Source: CAWJPW01 sp963844845 (lineage in GTDB: Bacteria; Acidobacteriota; Thermoanaerobaculia; Thermoanaerobaculales; Sulfomarinibacteraceae). Taken from it: 64,000 bases of DNA. The position numbers were made by a program, and so were the translations under genes. The stretch covers positions 310,001-374,000 of the forward strand of contig CAWJPW010000008.1 of assembly GCA_963844845.1 (NCBI GenBank), read 5' to 3'. Below are positions 51,337 to 60,948 of the stretch, one piece after another (position 1 is the stretch's first letter; every line of letters starts with the position of its first letter). The notes beneath the pieces were generated by a model that had not been told where the DNA came from, searched no databases, and was given only the letters and a program-made list of their open reading frames with translations.

Positions 51337-53463
51337 TCAGTCGGCCGGCACCTCGCGGGGTCGCACCAGCAGGTTGTAGAGCAGCAGCCCGATGATGGTG
51401 GCGACCCCGATGAGCGAGAACACCAACCACAGGGTCCGCGGCTGGTTCAGGTTGTCGACGAAGTGGACATAGAGATTGGCCCCGAGGACACCGCCGATGG
51501 ACGAGCCGATGACGCCGTAGAGAAAGACGTAGCCCATGTAGGTGGCGACCCGAGCGCGCGGCGCCGTCTGCCCCACGTAGCTGATGAACTTGGGGTGCGC
51601 GGTCATCTCGCCGATGGAGAAGATCACGATGCCGGCCATGAACACCCAGATGCTGGTGGAGATGGCGAGGATCGCCATGCCCAGGGTGGCGAAGGCGATG
51701 CCGGTGATCATCGTGGGCAGCGCCTTGGTCTTGCGCACGATGGCCGAGACCACGAGCTGGAGCAGGATGATCGTTCCGGCGTTGATCACCGTGACATGCT
51801 CGACGTCGAAGCGGAAGTGCACGGGGATGCCCACCGCACCCAGCACCGAGTTGACCGCGGCGTCGAGGCTCGAGGCGTCGACGTAGGCCTGCACATACCA
51901 CAGCACCGAGTCGAACATCTGGAAGTAGAGCACCCAGAAGCCCGAGTAGATGAAGATCAGGAGCAGGAACCGCCAGTGGTCGGAGAAGCGGGTGAGATCC
52001 TCGAGGTCCATGAGGTAGATGGCCGTCACCGTGGCGTAGATGATGGTGGCGACGATGCGCGCGAACAGGGTGAGCCCGGGCAACCCCCACAGCAACGCTC
52101 CTCCCACCGCCAGGGTACCGGCGACGAGGACCGCTCGGCCGCCCGGCGAGGCCGTCTTGTAGCGCGGCTCCAGGAGCAGGGTGGTGAAGGCGGCACCGAG
52201 CAGGATCGCGATGAACGGCAGCAGGAACGGGCGGGTGCGCCCGCGCTGGAAGAGCTCGTCAAGGGTGTCGCCCGGCAGACGCTGGAGCTCGGGAAGCTCG
52301 CGCAGGCGCTCGAGGAGAGCGTCGCGGTAGCCGGCGTACGCCCCCGGGTCCGCGACCCGGACCTCGACGGTGCCGTCCGGTCGCGCCGACACGGCGAACG
52401 GTCGCGCCGCCTGGTCCTCGATCATCTCCAGGCGCGGCGGGACCGTCGCGGCGGCCACCATGCGGGTGAGCTCGGGGCCCGCCACCGGCGGCGCGCCCTG
52501 CTCTTGAAGGAGCTGCAGCAGCTCCACCTGGCGCTTGGGGAGCTCCTCAGGCCGGAAGACCTCGAGCAGCAGGCCGCCGTCCGCCTGGCTCACCCGCCAG
52601 GGCTCCGCCGCCGACTGGTTGCGCAGCACCCGGACCTCGAGGGGGACTCCGGCCAGCGCGAAGGTCGCCCCCGGCGCGGCGACCACGGCGCTGCGCGGCG
52701 CCGCGTAGCGCCAGCCGGCGGCGGTCACGAGCACGGCTCCCGCCACCGCCACACCCAGCACCGCCCCGCGGTGACGGCGCACCGCTGCCAGCAGCAGCAC
52801 CACCGGCGAGTAGATGATCTCGAAGGCGTCGGCGAGGGTCTCCAGGAGGTCGCGCTGGGCACCCTCGGCCGGCTTGGACCGGGTGGGCTCGCGGTAGCCC
52901 AGCAGGGTCGGCAGGATCATCGCCCCCGTGCCCACCGCGGCGGCGACGATCACCCAGCGCCAGCCGACGTTGTTCTTGAGGTAGGGCACCAGGAAGAGGG
53001 GGAAGAGGAAGGCGCCGAGATTGATGGACCAGTAGTAGATGCCGAAGCCCAAGGTGGAGTTCGAGGCGTCCGTCACGCGGGCGATGGAGCCCGAGATGAT
53101 GGGCTTGAAGGCGCCGGCACCCAGGCCCATGACGCACAGGGCGAGGAACACCGCGGTGTAGGAGCTCGCCTGGGAGGTGAGCAGGTAGCCGCCGCCCAGC
53201 AGGGTGAACGCCACCAGCAGGGTGCGGCGGTAGCCGAAGCGGTCGGCGAGGGCGCCGGTGATGATGGGCAGGAAGTAGAGGAGTGGCTGGATGGTTCCCT
53301 TGATGAGCCCGACGTCCTGCTTGGCGAAGTGGAGGATGTCGGTGAGGTAGACCGAGAGGATGCTCATCACGCCGTAGTACGAGCCCCGCTCGAAGAACTC
53401 GAACATGATCACCAGCCAGAAGACCGGCGGGAACGATCTCAAGACGCCCTGCTTACGGGTCAT
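51337..53463 (-). CDS. POT/PTR-family proton-coupled peptide transporter with a large insert
   Basis: A 708-aa membrane transporter. EFFERGSYYGVMSILSVYL (about residues 22-40) is the ExxERxxYY POT signature for proton coupling, and GLGAGAFKPIISG (about 117-129) and FGIYYWSINLGAF (about 142-154) are further POT motifs. Usual POT proteins are about 450-550 aa; here roughly 200 residues (about 215-415) separate the two six-TM halves, with a possible extra TM pair and a soluble Arg/Leu/Glu-rich domain between. ATG at 53463 follows GTGAGGTGAG. Substrate is inferred as di/tripeptides. Confidence 0.88.
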   Translation of the reverse strand: MTRKQGVLRSFPPVFWLVIMFEFFERGSYYGVMSILSVYLTDILHFAKQDVGLIKGTIQPLLYFLPIITGALADRFGYRRTLLVAFTLLGGGYLLTSQASSYTAVFLALCVMGLGAGAFKPIISGSIARVTDASNSTLGFGIYYWSINLGAFLFPLFLVPYLKNNVGWRWVIVAAAVGTGAMILPTLLGYREPTRSKPAEGAQRDLLETLADAFEIIYSPVVLLLAAVRRHRGAVLGVAVAGAVLVTAAGWRYAAPRSAVVAAPGATFALAGVPLEVRVLRNQSAAEPWRVSQADGGLLLEVFRPEELPKRQVELLQLLQEQGAPPVAGPELTRMVAAATVPPRLEMIEDQAARPFAVSARPDGTVEVRVADPGAYAGYRDALLERLRELPELQRLPGDTLDELFQRGRTRPFLLPFIAILLGAAFTTLLLEPRYKTASPGGRAVLVAGTLAVGGALLWGLPGLTLFARIVATIIYATVTAIYLMDLEDLTRFSDHWRFLLLIFIYSGFWVLYFQMFDSVLWYVQAYVDASSLDAAVNSVLGAVGIPVHFRFDVEHVTVINAGTIILLQLVVSAIVRKTKALPTMITGIAFATLGMAILAISTSIWVFMAGIVIFSIGEMTAHPKFISYVGQTAPRARVATYMGYVFLYGVIGSSIGGVLGANLYVHFVDNLNQPRTLWLVFSLIGVATIIGLLLYNLLVRPREVPAD

Positions 53464-53543
53464 GCTCACCTCACGCTGGGGGTTCGGGCCGCGGCCCGCC
53501 GGGGCAGCATAGCAGGTCGAGACCACCGTGCCGGAGGAACGCC

Positions 53544-54350
53544 ATGAACGAGACGACACAGCCAGGACCAGCCGTTGTCACCGGCGGCGGAACCGGCCTC
53601 GGCCTCGCCATCGCCCGCGAGCTGAGCCGCCGCGGTCACCCGGTGGTGCTCGCCAGCCGCAGCCGGGAGCACCTCGAACCCGCCGTCGAGGAGCTTCGCA
53701 GCGCGGGGGCGGAGGCACACGCGATCCCCTGCGACGTGCGCGACCGCGACGCCGTGGAGGCGCTGATGGCCGGGGCGGCCGAGCGCTACGGCCCGCCACG
53801 CGTCCTCGTCAACAACGCCGCGGGCAACTTCGTGGTGGCGGCCGAGGAGCTCTCGCCCGGCGGCTGGCAGGCGGTCCGCAGCATCGTCCTGGACGGCACC
53901 TGGGCCTGCTCCCAGGCGGCCGGACGCCGCATGATCGCAGCCGGCGGCGGCTCGATCCTCAACATCATCGCCACTTACGCCTGGACCGGCGCCTCCGGGG
54001 TCGTACACTCGGCCTCGGCCAAGGCAGGGGTGCTGGCGATGACGCGCTCGCTGGCGATGGAGTGGGGTCGTCACGGCATCCGCGTCAACGCCCTGGCGCC
54101 GGGGATCATGGTCACCGAGAAGGCGAGCGAGAACCTCGGCTACGCCGACCCGCGGGTGCAGGAGTGGCTGGCGCGGCGGACGCCCCTGGGTCGTCTCGCC
54201 ACGCCCGAGGAGGTCGCCCGTCTGGCCGCCGACCTCGCCGGCCCGCGTCACCCCTACGTCACCGGTGACTGCTGGACGGCGGACGGCGGGCTCTGGCTCG
54301 TGGGCTTCCCCGACCTGCGACGGGCCGCGGAGGAAGCCGCGGGCGAGTGA
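53544..54350 (+). CDS. SDR oxidoreductase, 2,4-dienoyl-CoA reductase-like
   Basis: A 268-aa short-chain dehydrogenase. TGGGTGLGLAIA (about residues 13-24) is the NADP(H) loop, NNAAGNF (about 88-94) is characteristic of 2,4-dienoyl-CoA reductases, and the active-site segment ATYAWTGASGVVHSASAKAG (about 144-163) carries the Tyr-Ala spacing and Lys of that group rather than the usual YxxxK. It probably reduces dienoyl-CoA during unsaturated fatty-acid breakdown. ATG at 53544 follows CGGAGG. It is divergent from the POT gene and convergent with the TPR gene. Confidence 0.85.
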   Translation: MNETTQPGPAVVTGGGTGLGLAIARELSRRGHPVVLASRSREHLEPAVEELRSAGAEAHAIPCDVRDRDAVEALMAGAAERYGPPRVLVNNAAGNFVVAAEELSPGGWQAVRSIVLDGTWACSQAAGRRMIAAGGGSILNIIATYAWTGASGVVHSASAKAGVLAMTRSLAMEWGRHGIRVNALAPGIMVTEKASENLGYADPRVQEWLARRTPLGRLATPEEVARLAADLAGPRHPYVTGDCWTADGGLWLVGFPDLRRAAEEAAGE

Positions 54351-54356
54351 CGAGAG

Positions 54357-55694
54357 TCAGGGCCGGGACAGCATCAGCATCTGCCCGGCCTCGTACTGTC
54401 CCGCCAGCACCGGGTTGACGGCCCGTACCTCACCCACCATCGCAGCAGCCTCGTCCGCCTGCCCCGCCCGCTCGAGCGCCGTCGCCAGCGCGAGGCGGTT
54501 GAAGAGCTTGAAGACACCCGGACCGCTCCCGAGGTAGGCGAGGTCGTGGTCGGCCGCGCGGAAGCGCTCCACCGCAGCCTCCGGCTTGCCCTCGGCGAGC
54601 AGCCGCACGCCCTCCATGTGGGCCACCGCCGCCTCGGGCTCGCTCGGCGGATGGTCGGCATGCGCCCCCTTGACGCTGTTCTCTTGCGCCGCCTCCTCCA
54701 TGGCCCGAGCTGCCTCGATGTGCCCCTCCACCAGGGCCGCCCGCTGCGCGATCAGCGGCGCCGGGCCCGAGTGGACGTCCCCGCACGCGTCCGACGCTGT
54801 CCGCCAGGCGGCGTCCCAGCCGGCCCTGAGCGCCCGCCACATCTCGACGTTGCACTCCAGGGAGTGAGCCACTCCCTCGTCCATCCCTGCATCCACCGCC
54901 TGATCGACCGTCTCCTGGGCCGCGTCGACGTCCCCGGCGAGCAGGTGCACCGTCATGAGGTGGTCGTAGCCGAACCAGAAGTCCGGCTTGACCCGGATCG
55001 CGGCCTCGAGCTCGCGAACGGCGTCGGCATAGCGGCCGGTGAGGGTGTAGAGCTCGCCCAGCGAGTCGTGCGGGTTGGCCTGGTCGGGAGCGATGTACCG
55101 GTACGTCGAGAGGTACTCCTCGGCCTTGTCGAACTGGCCCCGCTGCATGGCGGTGTAGCCCAGGTTGTTGTACGCCAGGGCGTAGTTGGGGCTCACCGCG
55201 AGGAGGCGCCGGTAGAGCTCCTGGGCGCGCTCGGTCTCACCGCCGTTCCAGGCCCGGCGAGCCGCGATGTCGAGGGCGTACACGTCGTCGGGGTGGGCCG
55301 AGAGGTAGTTCTCGAGGATGTGGTTCGCCGCGTCCGCGTCGTGGTCGGCGCGGGACAGGGCGAACCGCACCAGAAAGCGCTCACGGGCAGTGAGGCGGGA
55401 AAGATCGGCGGTGCGAAGCTCCGCCATGAGCTCATCGCGCCGGTCCGACGTGTTGCTCGCCACCTGGAGCTTGGCCATCACGAAGTCGGGATCGAGCTCC
55501 AGAGCTCGCTCGAAGTGCTGCACGGCGTCCGCCTGGTACATCTTCATGCCGGCTTCCATGCCCGCCTCGAACTCGGCAAGGGCGGCCGGCGAGTCGGTGG
55601 TCCAGGCCGGCTGCTGGTGCAGCCTCATCCAGCCAAATCCGGCCACCACCAGCACGGCCAGGACGCCGCCGATCCACAGGAGTCGCTTGCTCAT
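54357..55694 (-). CDS. membrane-anchored TPR protein
   Basis: A 445-aa protein with one N-terminal TM segment (about residues 4-22) followed by TPR repeats. AVQHFERALELDPDFVMAKL (about 60-79) and LYRRLLAVSPNYALAYNNLGY (in parts, about 159-179) are clear units, with two or three more to about residue 260. The C-terminal region is also helical. Start MSKRLL at 55694 has GGAGGA upstream. It lies 22 bp downstream of the SpoIIE phosphatase gene on the same strand and is probably cotranscribed; TPRs would serve as a scaffold at the membrane. Confidence 0.82.
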   Translation of the reverse strand: MSKRLLWIGGVLAVLVVAGFGWMRLHQQPAWTTDSPAALAEFEAGMEAGMKMYQADAVQHFERALELDPDFVMAKLQVASNTSDRRDELMAELRTADLSRLTARERFLVRFALSRADHDADAANHILENYLSAHPDDVYALDIAARRAWNGGETERAQELYRRLLAVSPNYALAYNNLGYTAMQRGQFDKAEEYLSTYRYIAPDQANPHDSLGELYTLTGRYADAVRELEAAIRVKPDFWFGYDHLMTVHLLAGDVDAAQETVDQAVDAGMDEGVAHSLECNVEMWRALRAGWDAAWRTASDACGDVHSGPAPLIAQRAALVEGHIEAARAMEEAAQENSVKGAHADHPPSEPEAAVAHMEGVRLLAEGKPEAAVERFRAADHDLAYLGSGPGVFKLFNRLALATALERAGQADEAAAMVGEVRAVNPVLAGQYEAGQMLMLSRP

Positions 55695-55716
55695 GAGTCC
55701 TCCAGCCGGTACGCGG

Positions 55717-58254
55717 TCATGGCGCCTCCGTCGCACGCGCCGCCGCCACCAGCGTCATGTCGTCGTACTGCGGGCCGCCCTGGGTAAACTCCTCGACAGC
55801 CGCCAGGACCCGCTCCACCGCCGCATCGGGCTCCACCGGGCAACCGGACAGCACCGCTGCGAGACGTTCACTACCAAAGAACTCCCCCGAGGGGGAGCAG
55901 GCTTCCACCACGCCGTCGGAGTAGGCCAGCAGCAGCTCGCCGGACCCGACGTCGGTCTCCAGCGCGTGGTAGCCGCCGTCAGCGAGGGCTCCCAGCGGAA
56001 TCCGGTGCGGCGGCAGCTCGAGCTCCCGCACCTCGCCACGGGCGTTCCGGTGCAGTGGAGGCGGTTGCCCGGCCAGCAGGTAGCGCACCCGGGTGCTGTC
56101 GGGAACGCAGTGCAGGTAGCCCAGCGCCACGAAGGTCCCCTGCCGCGCCGCGATGCTGCCGCGCCGGATCGTGTGCAACCGCTTGTTGGCGAGGTCGAAC
56201 AGCTCCTCGGGGTCCGGGTGGGCGAGGGCGAGCGCATGCAGCACCTCGTGGGCCGCCATCATCAGCAGGGCCCCGGGCACCGACTTCCCCGCCACGTCGC
56301 CGTACACCACGGCCCGCTTCCCGGTGCCGCCGTTGAGCTCGGTGTAGAAGTCGCCGCCGACCTCGCGGGCGGGCCGGCAGACCGCTGCGAGCCGCCAACC
56401 GTCGGCGGCCGTAAGGCCCTCGGGCAGCAGCGAGGCCTGAATCGTGGCAGCGATCTTGAGCTCCCGCGCGAGCTCCGCCTGACGGGTGCGCTCGTCCAGC
56501 AGCAGGCTGGTTTCCAGCGCCAGGGAGGCCTGCTGCAGGAGGCCGCGGAGGAGCTCGAGCTCCTCCTCCTCGAAGGTTGTCTGGCCGGTCTTGCCCGACA
56601 GCAGGACCACGCCGATGAAGCGCCGTGGGGAGGTCAGCACGCCCACCACCTCCACCCCCTCGGCCTGCAACTCCCCGGCGAGCCGATCGACGCCGCGGGA
56701 GAGCAGGCGCAGCGGCGCCAGCTCGTCCAGCCGGGTGAGGAAACCCTGGCGGGTCAGGTGGTCACGCAGCAGCGGCTGGGCCACCAGCACCGCGGGAAGG
56801 CGCTCGGGGCCCGCCACCCGGCGGAGCTCGTCACCGCTGCCCAGGTAGAGTGCGGCGAAGTGGAGCTCCAGGAGCTCGGGCAGGCGCTGGACCAAGTCGC
56901 GCACCACCCACTGGAGGTCGAGGCGGCCGGAGAAGGCCTCGCCCATCTCCACCATGGCGCGCTGCAGGCGCGAGCGCTCGCGGAAGAAGAAGCGGTCCAC
57001 CGGTCCCTGGATGCGGTGCCGCAGGGGCTCGAACAAGAGCACGATGGCCAGCGCGAGCACCAGGGGAAAGTAGGGCGCCGCGGCCAGCTCGGTGCCGCGG
57101 AAGACCAAGTTGAAGGAGGCGATGGCAAGCGCGTAGACGGCGGTGATGACCGCCGTGGTCGCGGTGTAGAGGAGGCTGCGGCGGAGGATGACGCGGATGT
57201 CCAAGAGCCCGAAGCGCACGATCGCGTAGGCGAAGGTCAGCGGCACCAGGATGAGCGGGATGACGCCGTAGAAGAGGAAGCGCTCGGTGTGGAGGAAGGA
57301 GGAGAAACCCACCGCCAGGACGATGAAGGGGACGATGCCGAAGAGCGCGCCGAGGAAGACCAGACCCGCACCCCGCCGCTGTCTCGGATCGGGCACCGCC
57401 GCCGCGCTCACCGCGAGGGCGCCGAGACCCAGCAGCATGTAGCCCGACATGACCCACCAGTTGGCCAGGGGGGCCCCGCTGATGAGCCGCAGCGGCGTGG
57501 CCTGCTGGCGGGCCACCACGACGCTGGCCAGGTAGACCAGCGGCGGCAGGGTGTACATGGGCAGCAGCAGGAGCCCGCGGCGGGCGAGGAAGCCGGTTGT
57601 GCGGGCCAGGAAGTCCCGTCGCCACTGCCAAATGGGCTGCGGAAAGATCACGAAGAAATGGAGGAACGTGCCCGGAAGGAAGAGCAGGGCGAGGGTCCCG
57701 GTGGTGAGCACGAAGGTGTCGACCCACGAGTACGACGCGGGCCGCAGCCGGCACACCAAGAAGAGCAGGAACAGGCAGCTCAGCACGAAGAAGACCCGGG
57801 CGGCTTCGAGGCGAGGCTGGCGAGCGAGCACGAAGGCGCCCACCAGGAAGAAGCAGAAGCCCAGCAGGGATGCGTACAGGTAGGAGGTGTCGCCGATCCG
57901 CCGGCGTCCGAGGTCCACCTCCAGCTCGCGCAGCCGGAGACCCGAGCGCACCAGATAGGGGACCCGGTCGCCGATGTGGTGCAGGTTGAGGATCTGAGCG
58001 GCGTGGGCCGGCGAACGCAGTACCTCCCGGTCGATGCCGACGATGCGGTCCCCCGACGCGATGCCCGCCTCGTCAGCCCCCGACCCCGGCACAACCTGGC
58101 GCACCACCAGCCGACCGGGGGCATCCGCCTCGAGCACCACGCCGTCGTAGGGCCGGGGCAGGAACATGTCGACGATGGACAACCCGGCCAGCAGGAACGA
58201 CACGATACCCAAGGCCGGGAGGATCCAACGTCGGCGCCCGGCCAAGTGCGTCAT
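55717..58254 (-). CDS. PDZ - multi-TM - GAF - SpoIIE (PP2C) signalling phosphatase
   Basis: An 845-aa membrane protein. One TM (about 10-30) leads to a PDZ domain (about 45-105, VVPGSGADEAGIASGDRIV), then about seven TMs (105-410), a GAF-like region (about 440-610) and a C-terminal SpoIIE/RsbU phosphatase (about 620-845) with REVGGDFY, YGDVAGKSVPGALLM and YSDGVVEA metal-binding motifs. Such proteins dephosphorylate anti-anti-sigma factors in partner-switching pathways; the PDZ domain could sense envelope peptides. The ATG at 58254 lies 8 nt after TATGAT, implying a leaderless message. Confidence 0.88.
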   Translation of the reverse strand: MTHLAGRRRWILPALGIVSFLLAGLSIVDMFLPRPYDGVVLEADAPGRLVVRQVVPGSGADEAGIASGDRIVGIDREVLRSPAHAAQILNLHHIGDRVPYLVRSGLRLRELEVDLGRRRIGDTSYLYASLLGFCFFLVGAFVLARQPRLEAARVFFVLSCLFLLFLVCRLRPASYSWVDTFVLTTGTLALLFLPGTFLHFFVIFPQPIWQWRRDFLARTTGFLARRGLLLLPMYTLPPLVYLASVVVARQQATPLRLISGAPLANWWVMSGYMLLGLGALAVSAAAVPDPRQRRGAGLVFLGALFGIVPFIVLAVGFSSFLHTERFLFYGVIPLILVPLTFAYAIVRFGLLDIRVILRRSLLYTATTAVITAVYALAIASFNLVFRGTELAAAPYFPLVLALAIVLLFEPLRHRIQGPVDRFFFRERSRLQRAMVEMGEAFSGRLDLQWVVRDLVQRLPELLELHFAALYLGSGDELRRVAGPERLPAVLVAQPLLRDHLTRQGFLTRLDELAPLRLLSRGVDRLAGELQAEGVEVVGVLTSPRRFIGVVLLSGKTGQTTFEEEELELLRGLLQQASLALETSLLLDERTRQAELARELKIAATIQASLLPEGLTAADGWRLAAVCRPAREVGGDFYTELNGGTGKRAVVYGDVAGKSVPGALLMMAAHEVLHALALAHPDPEELFDLANKRLHTIRRGSIAARQGTFVALGYLHCVPDSTRVRYLLAGQPPPLHRNARGEVRELELPPHRIPLGALADGGYHALETDVGSGELLLAYSDGVVEACSPSGEFFGSERLAAVLSGCPVEPDAAVERVLAAVEEFTQGGPQYDDMTLVAAARATEAP

Positions 58255-58262
58255 CACACCAG

Positions 58263-58268
58263 ATCATA
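58263..58268 (-). promoter_or_regulatory. candidate -10 box for the phosphatase gene
   Basis: Minus strand TATGAT, close to the sigma70 consensus, with 8 nt to the start codon. No Shine-Dalgarno lies in between. Confidence 0.5.
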
Positions 58269-58353
58269 CGCTGCGCGGTAGTCCTGGGTTCACGCCGCGC
58301 CAGGATCAATGCGACCTCATCGCACAAGGAGAGCACACGCGACCGTCCACCCC

Positions 58354-60306
58354 TCAGGGGGCAGGGGGCCGGGTGCGCTCCAACGCCGTGACGGCCTCGG
58401 GGTTCGCCACCGAAGCGAGATCGCCGGCGGGCTCGCCTTCCAGCACGCGCCGGATCACACCGCGCACGATCTTGCCCGAGCGGGTCACCGGCAGCGCCGC
58501 CACCCACAGCACCGCCGCCGGCCGCATGGTGCCGCCGAGCCGGTCGGCGACCTGCCGGCGCACCTCCTCGCCGAGATCAGCGTCGGGCTCGATCCCCGGC
58601 GCCGGCACCGCCACCAGCACCAACCGGGTCCCCTTGACCGGGTCGGGGAGCCCCACCGCGGCCGCCTCGCGCACCGCCGGATGGGCCACCGCCGCCGCCT
58701 CCACCTCGCCGGGCCCCACGCGCTTGCCCGCGACCTTGAGGGTGTCGTCGGCGCGGCCGCTCAAGAACCACGCGCCGTCGGGATCCACCAGTGCCCAGTC
58801 ACCGTGGAACCAGACCTCACGACCGAAGCGCTCGAAGTAGGTGGCGAGGTAGCGCTCGCGGTCGCCGAGGAAGCCACGGGTCATGTTCGGAGCGGCGTTG
58901 CGGCACACCAGGTAGCCCACCTCGGCGCGCACGCTGCGGCCACGGTCGTCCACCACGTCCACGTCCATGCCCAGCGCAGGGCCCTGCAGCGAGGTGGCCT
59001 TGATGGGCGCGATGGGGAGCGGCGCCAGCAGACAGCCCATGAGCTCGGTGCCGCCCGAGATGTTGACCACCGGGCAGCGCCCGCCCCCGGCCCGCGCGAA
59101 GAACCAGCGCCACGCGGCATCGTCCCACGGCTCACCGGTGGAGCCGAGGACGCGGACGCTGGAGAGATCCGAGCGCTCGGGCCCGGGTTCACCCGCGGCG
59201 GCGAGCACCCGCACCGCGGTGGGGGCAAGGCCCAAGTGTGAGACGCGGTGCCGTTCGACCATGCGCCACACGCGGCCGGCATCGGGGAAATCGGGTGCAC
59301 CGTCCAGCAGCACCACGGTACCCCGGTGGAAGAGCACACCGAGAATCTCCCACGGTCCCATCATCCAGCCGATGTCGGTGAGCCAGAACATGACGTCCCG
59401 GGGGCGAACGTCGAGGTGGTAGCCGACCTCCTTGGCGGTGACCACCTGGACGCCGGCGTGGGTGTGCACCACCCCCTTAGGCCGGCCGGTGGTGCCCGAG
59501 GTGTAGAGGATGAGCGAGTGCGCCGAGGCGTCCAGCTCGGCGGTGGGCCAGGCGTCCGGTGCGCCCGCCTCCAGCTCGTGCCACCAGAGGTCGCGCCCGT
59601 CCTGGAGAGGAACCTCACCGCCACGGTGGCGCAGCACCACCACGTGCTCGACGCAGCCGGCCAGCTCCACCGCACGGTCGGCGGCGGGCTTGAGAGGCAC
59701 CGCGCGGCCGCGCCGCTCGGTGCCGTCGGCGGTGAGCAGCACCCGCGCCCCGGCGTCGGCCAGCCGCGCGGCGAGCGCCTCCGGGCCGAAGCCCGCGAAC
59801 ACCGGCACCGGCACCACCCCGATCTTGAGGGCGGCGAGTAGCGCCACCACCACCTCGGCACTCATGGGCAGGTACAGGCCCACCGCATCGCCCGGGGCGA
59901 GACCAAGGCCCGCCAGAGCCGCCGCCATGCGCGCAACCCGCCTGCCCAGCTCGCCGTAGGTGAGGCGCACCACGCCCTCGCGGTCGTCCTCGGCGATGAC
60001 CGCCAGCTCGTCGCCGTGCCCATCTGCAAGGTGGCGGTCGAGAACGTTGTGAACGAGGTTGAGGCGCCCGCCGACGAACCACTCGGTGAAGGGCAGGCCA
60101 CCGCTGTCGTCACAGAGCCGCTCGTACGGGCGGTACCACTCAACCCCCAGGTCGTCGAGGACGGCGGGGTAGAACCACTCGCGGTCGGACGCGGCGCGCA
60201 CGCGCAGGGCGGCGGCGTCGCTCAGCCCCGCCCGCCGCAGCAGACGCGCGGCGTGGGAGTGTTGCAGGTCGTCGGCGCGGGGGCGCCAGGCGAAGTCGCG
60301 GACCAT
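58354..60306 (-). CDS. AMP-forming acyl-CoA synthetase (acetyl/acetoacetyl-CoA synthetase-like)
   Basis: A 650-aa ANL-superfamily ligase. The adenylate P-loop LYTSGTTGRPKGVVHTH (about residues 266-282), GRADDTLKVAGKRVGPGEVE near 540 (domain rotation hinge) and SGKIVRG with the catalytic Lys near the C-terminus are intact. It follows homogentisate dioxygenase and a flavin reductase-like gene. FAH releases acetoacetate, so activation of acetoacetate is an attractive role, but substrate cannot be read from the sequence. The start is ATG 60306 (GAGGAG upstream) or GTG 60321, which overlaps the preceding stop. Confidence 0.85.
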   Translation of the reverse strand: MVRDFAWRPRADDLQHSHAARLLRRAGLSDAAALRVRAASDREWFYPAVLDDLGVEWYRPYERLCDDSGGLPFTEWFVGGRLNLVHNVLDRHLADGHGDELAVIAEDDREGVVRLTYGELGRRVARMAAALAGLGLAPGDAVGLYLPMSAEVVVALLAALKIGVVPVPVFAGFGPEALAARLADAGARVLLTADGTERRGRAVPLKPAADRAVELAGCVEHVVVLRHRGGEVPLQDGRDLWWHELEAGAPDAWPTAELDASAHSLILYTSGTTGRPKGVVHTHAGVQVVTAKEVGYHLDVRPRDVMFWLTDIGWMMGPWEILGVLFHRGTVVLLDGAPDFPDAGRVWRMVERHRVSHLGLAPTAVRVLAAAGEPGPERSDLSSVRVLGSTGEPWDDAAWRWFFARAGGGRCPVVNISGGTELMGCLLAPLPIAPIKATSLQGPALGMDVDVVDDRGRSVRAEVGYLVCRNAAPNMTRGFLGDRERYLATYFERFGREVWFHGDWALVDPDGAWFLSGRADDTLKVAGKRVGPGEVEAAAVAHPAVREAAAVGLPDPVKGTRLVLVAVPAPGIEPDADLGEEVRRQVADRLGGTMRPAAVLWVAALPVTRSGKIVRGVIRRVLEGEPAGDLASVANPEAVTALERTRPPAP

Positions 60307-60317
60307 CTCCGAGCTCC

Positions 60318-60938
60318 TCACTCCGGCCGGGGCATGGGAAAGGTGTCCCAGGCGCGCACCCAGAGGTCGCTGCCCATGCGCCCCACCGGGCGCAGGCGCT
60401 CCGGCGCCACCAGCCCGTCCTCGTCCAGAAGGCGTTCGTCCACGTGCAGCAGTACCACCCGGCCCACCACCAGGTTGCCGGCGCCACCCGCCTCGCCGTA
60501 GCTGCGGACCTCCACCAGCTCACACTCCATGTTCACCGGGGACTCCGCCACCAGCGGCGCCCGCACCCGCACGGCCGCCGCCGGCGTCAGGCCGCTGTGG
60601 GCGAACTCGCTCGCGCCGTAGGGGAGCGCCGCCGAGCACCGGTTGACCCTCTCGGCGACGGTCTCGGTCACCACCGCCACCACGAAGCTGCCGGTGGCCT
60701 CGACGTTGCGCAGCGTGTCCTTCTTCTCACCGGTGCGCCCGGAGCGCTGTGGCGAGAAGGCGAGGTAGGGTGGGTTGGCCGAGACCACGGTGAAGAACGA
60801 GAAGGGCGCCAGATTGGGGCGGCCGTCGGCGTCCACGCTCGAAACGAGGGCGATGGGACGGGGGACCACCACCTGCGTGAGCCGGCGGTAGACCTCCACC
60901 CAGCTCGCCGTACCGGGATCGATCACCAGCTCGCTCAT
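60318..60938 (-). CDS. flavin reductase-like FMN-binding split-barrel protein
   Basis: A 206-aa protein of the flavin reductase/FMN-binding split barrel family. PRPIALVSSVDADGRPNLAP (about residues 26-45), SFFTVVSANPPYLAFSP (about 47-63) and KDTLRNVEATGSFVV (about 72-86) are the conserved FMN-site blocks. Such proteins are common beside aromatic catabolism genes. The start at 60938 lies 10 bp after the dioxygenase stop. Confidence 0.85.
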   Translation of the reverse strand: MSELVIDPGTASWVEVYRRLTQVVVPRPIALVSSVDADGRPNLAPFSFFTVVSANPPYLAFSPQRSGRTGEKKDTLRNVEATGSFVVAVVTETVAERVNRCSAALPYGASEFAHSGLTPAAAVRVRAPLVAESPVNMECELVEVRSYGEAGGAGNLVVGRVVLLHVDERLLDEDGLVAPERLRPVGRMGSDLWVRAWDTFPMPRPE

Positions 60939-60948
60939 GCGCGGCCCG

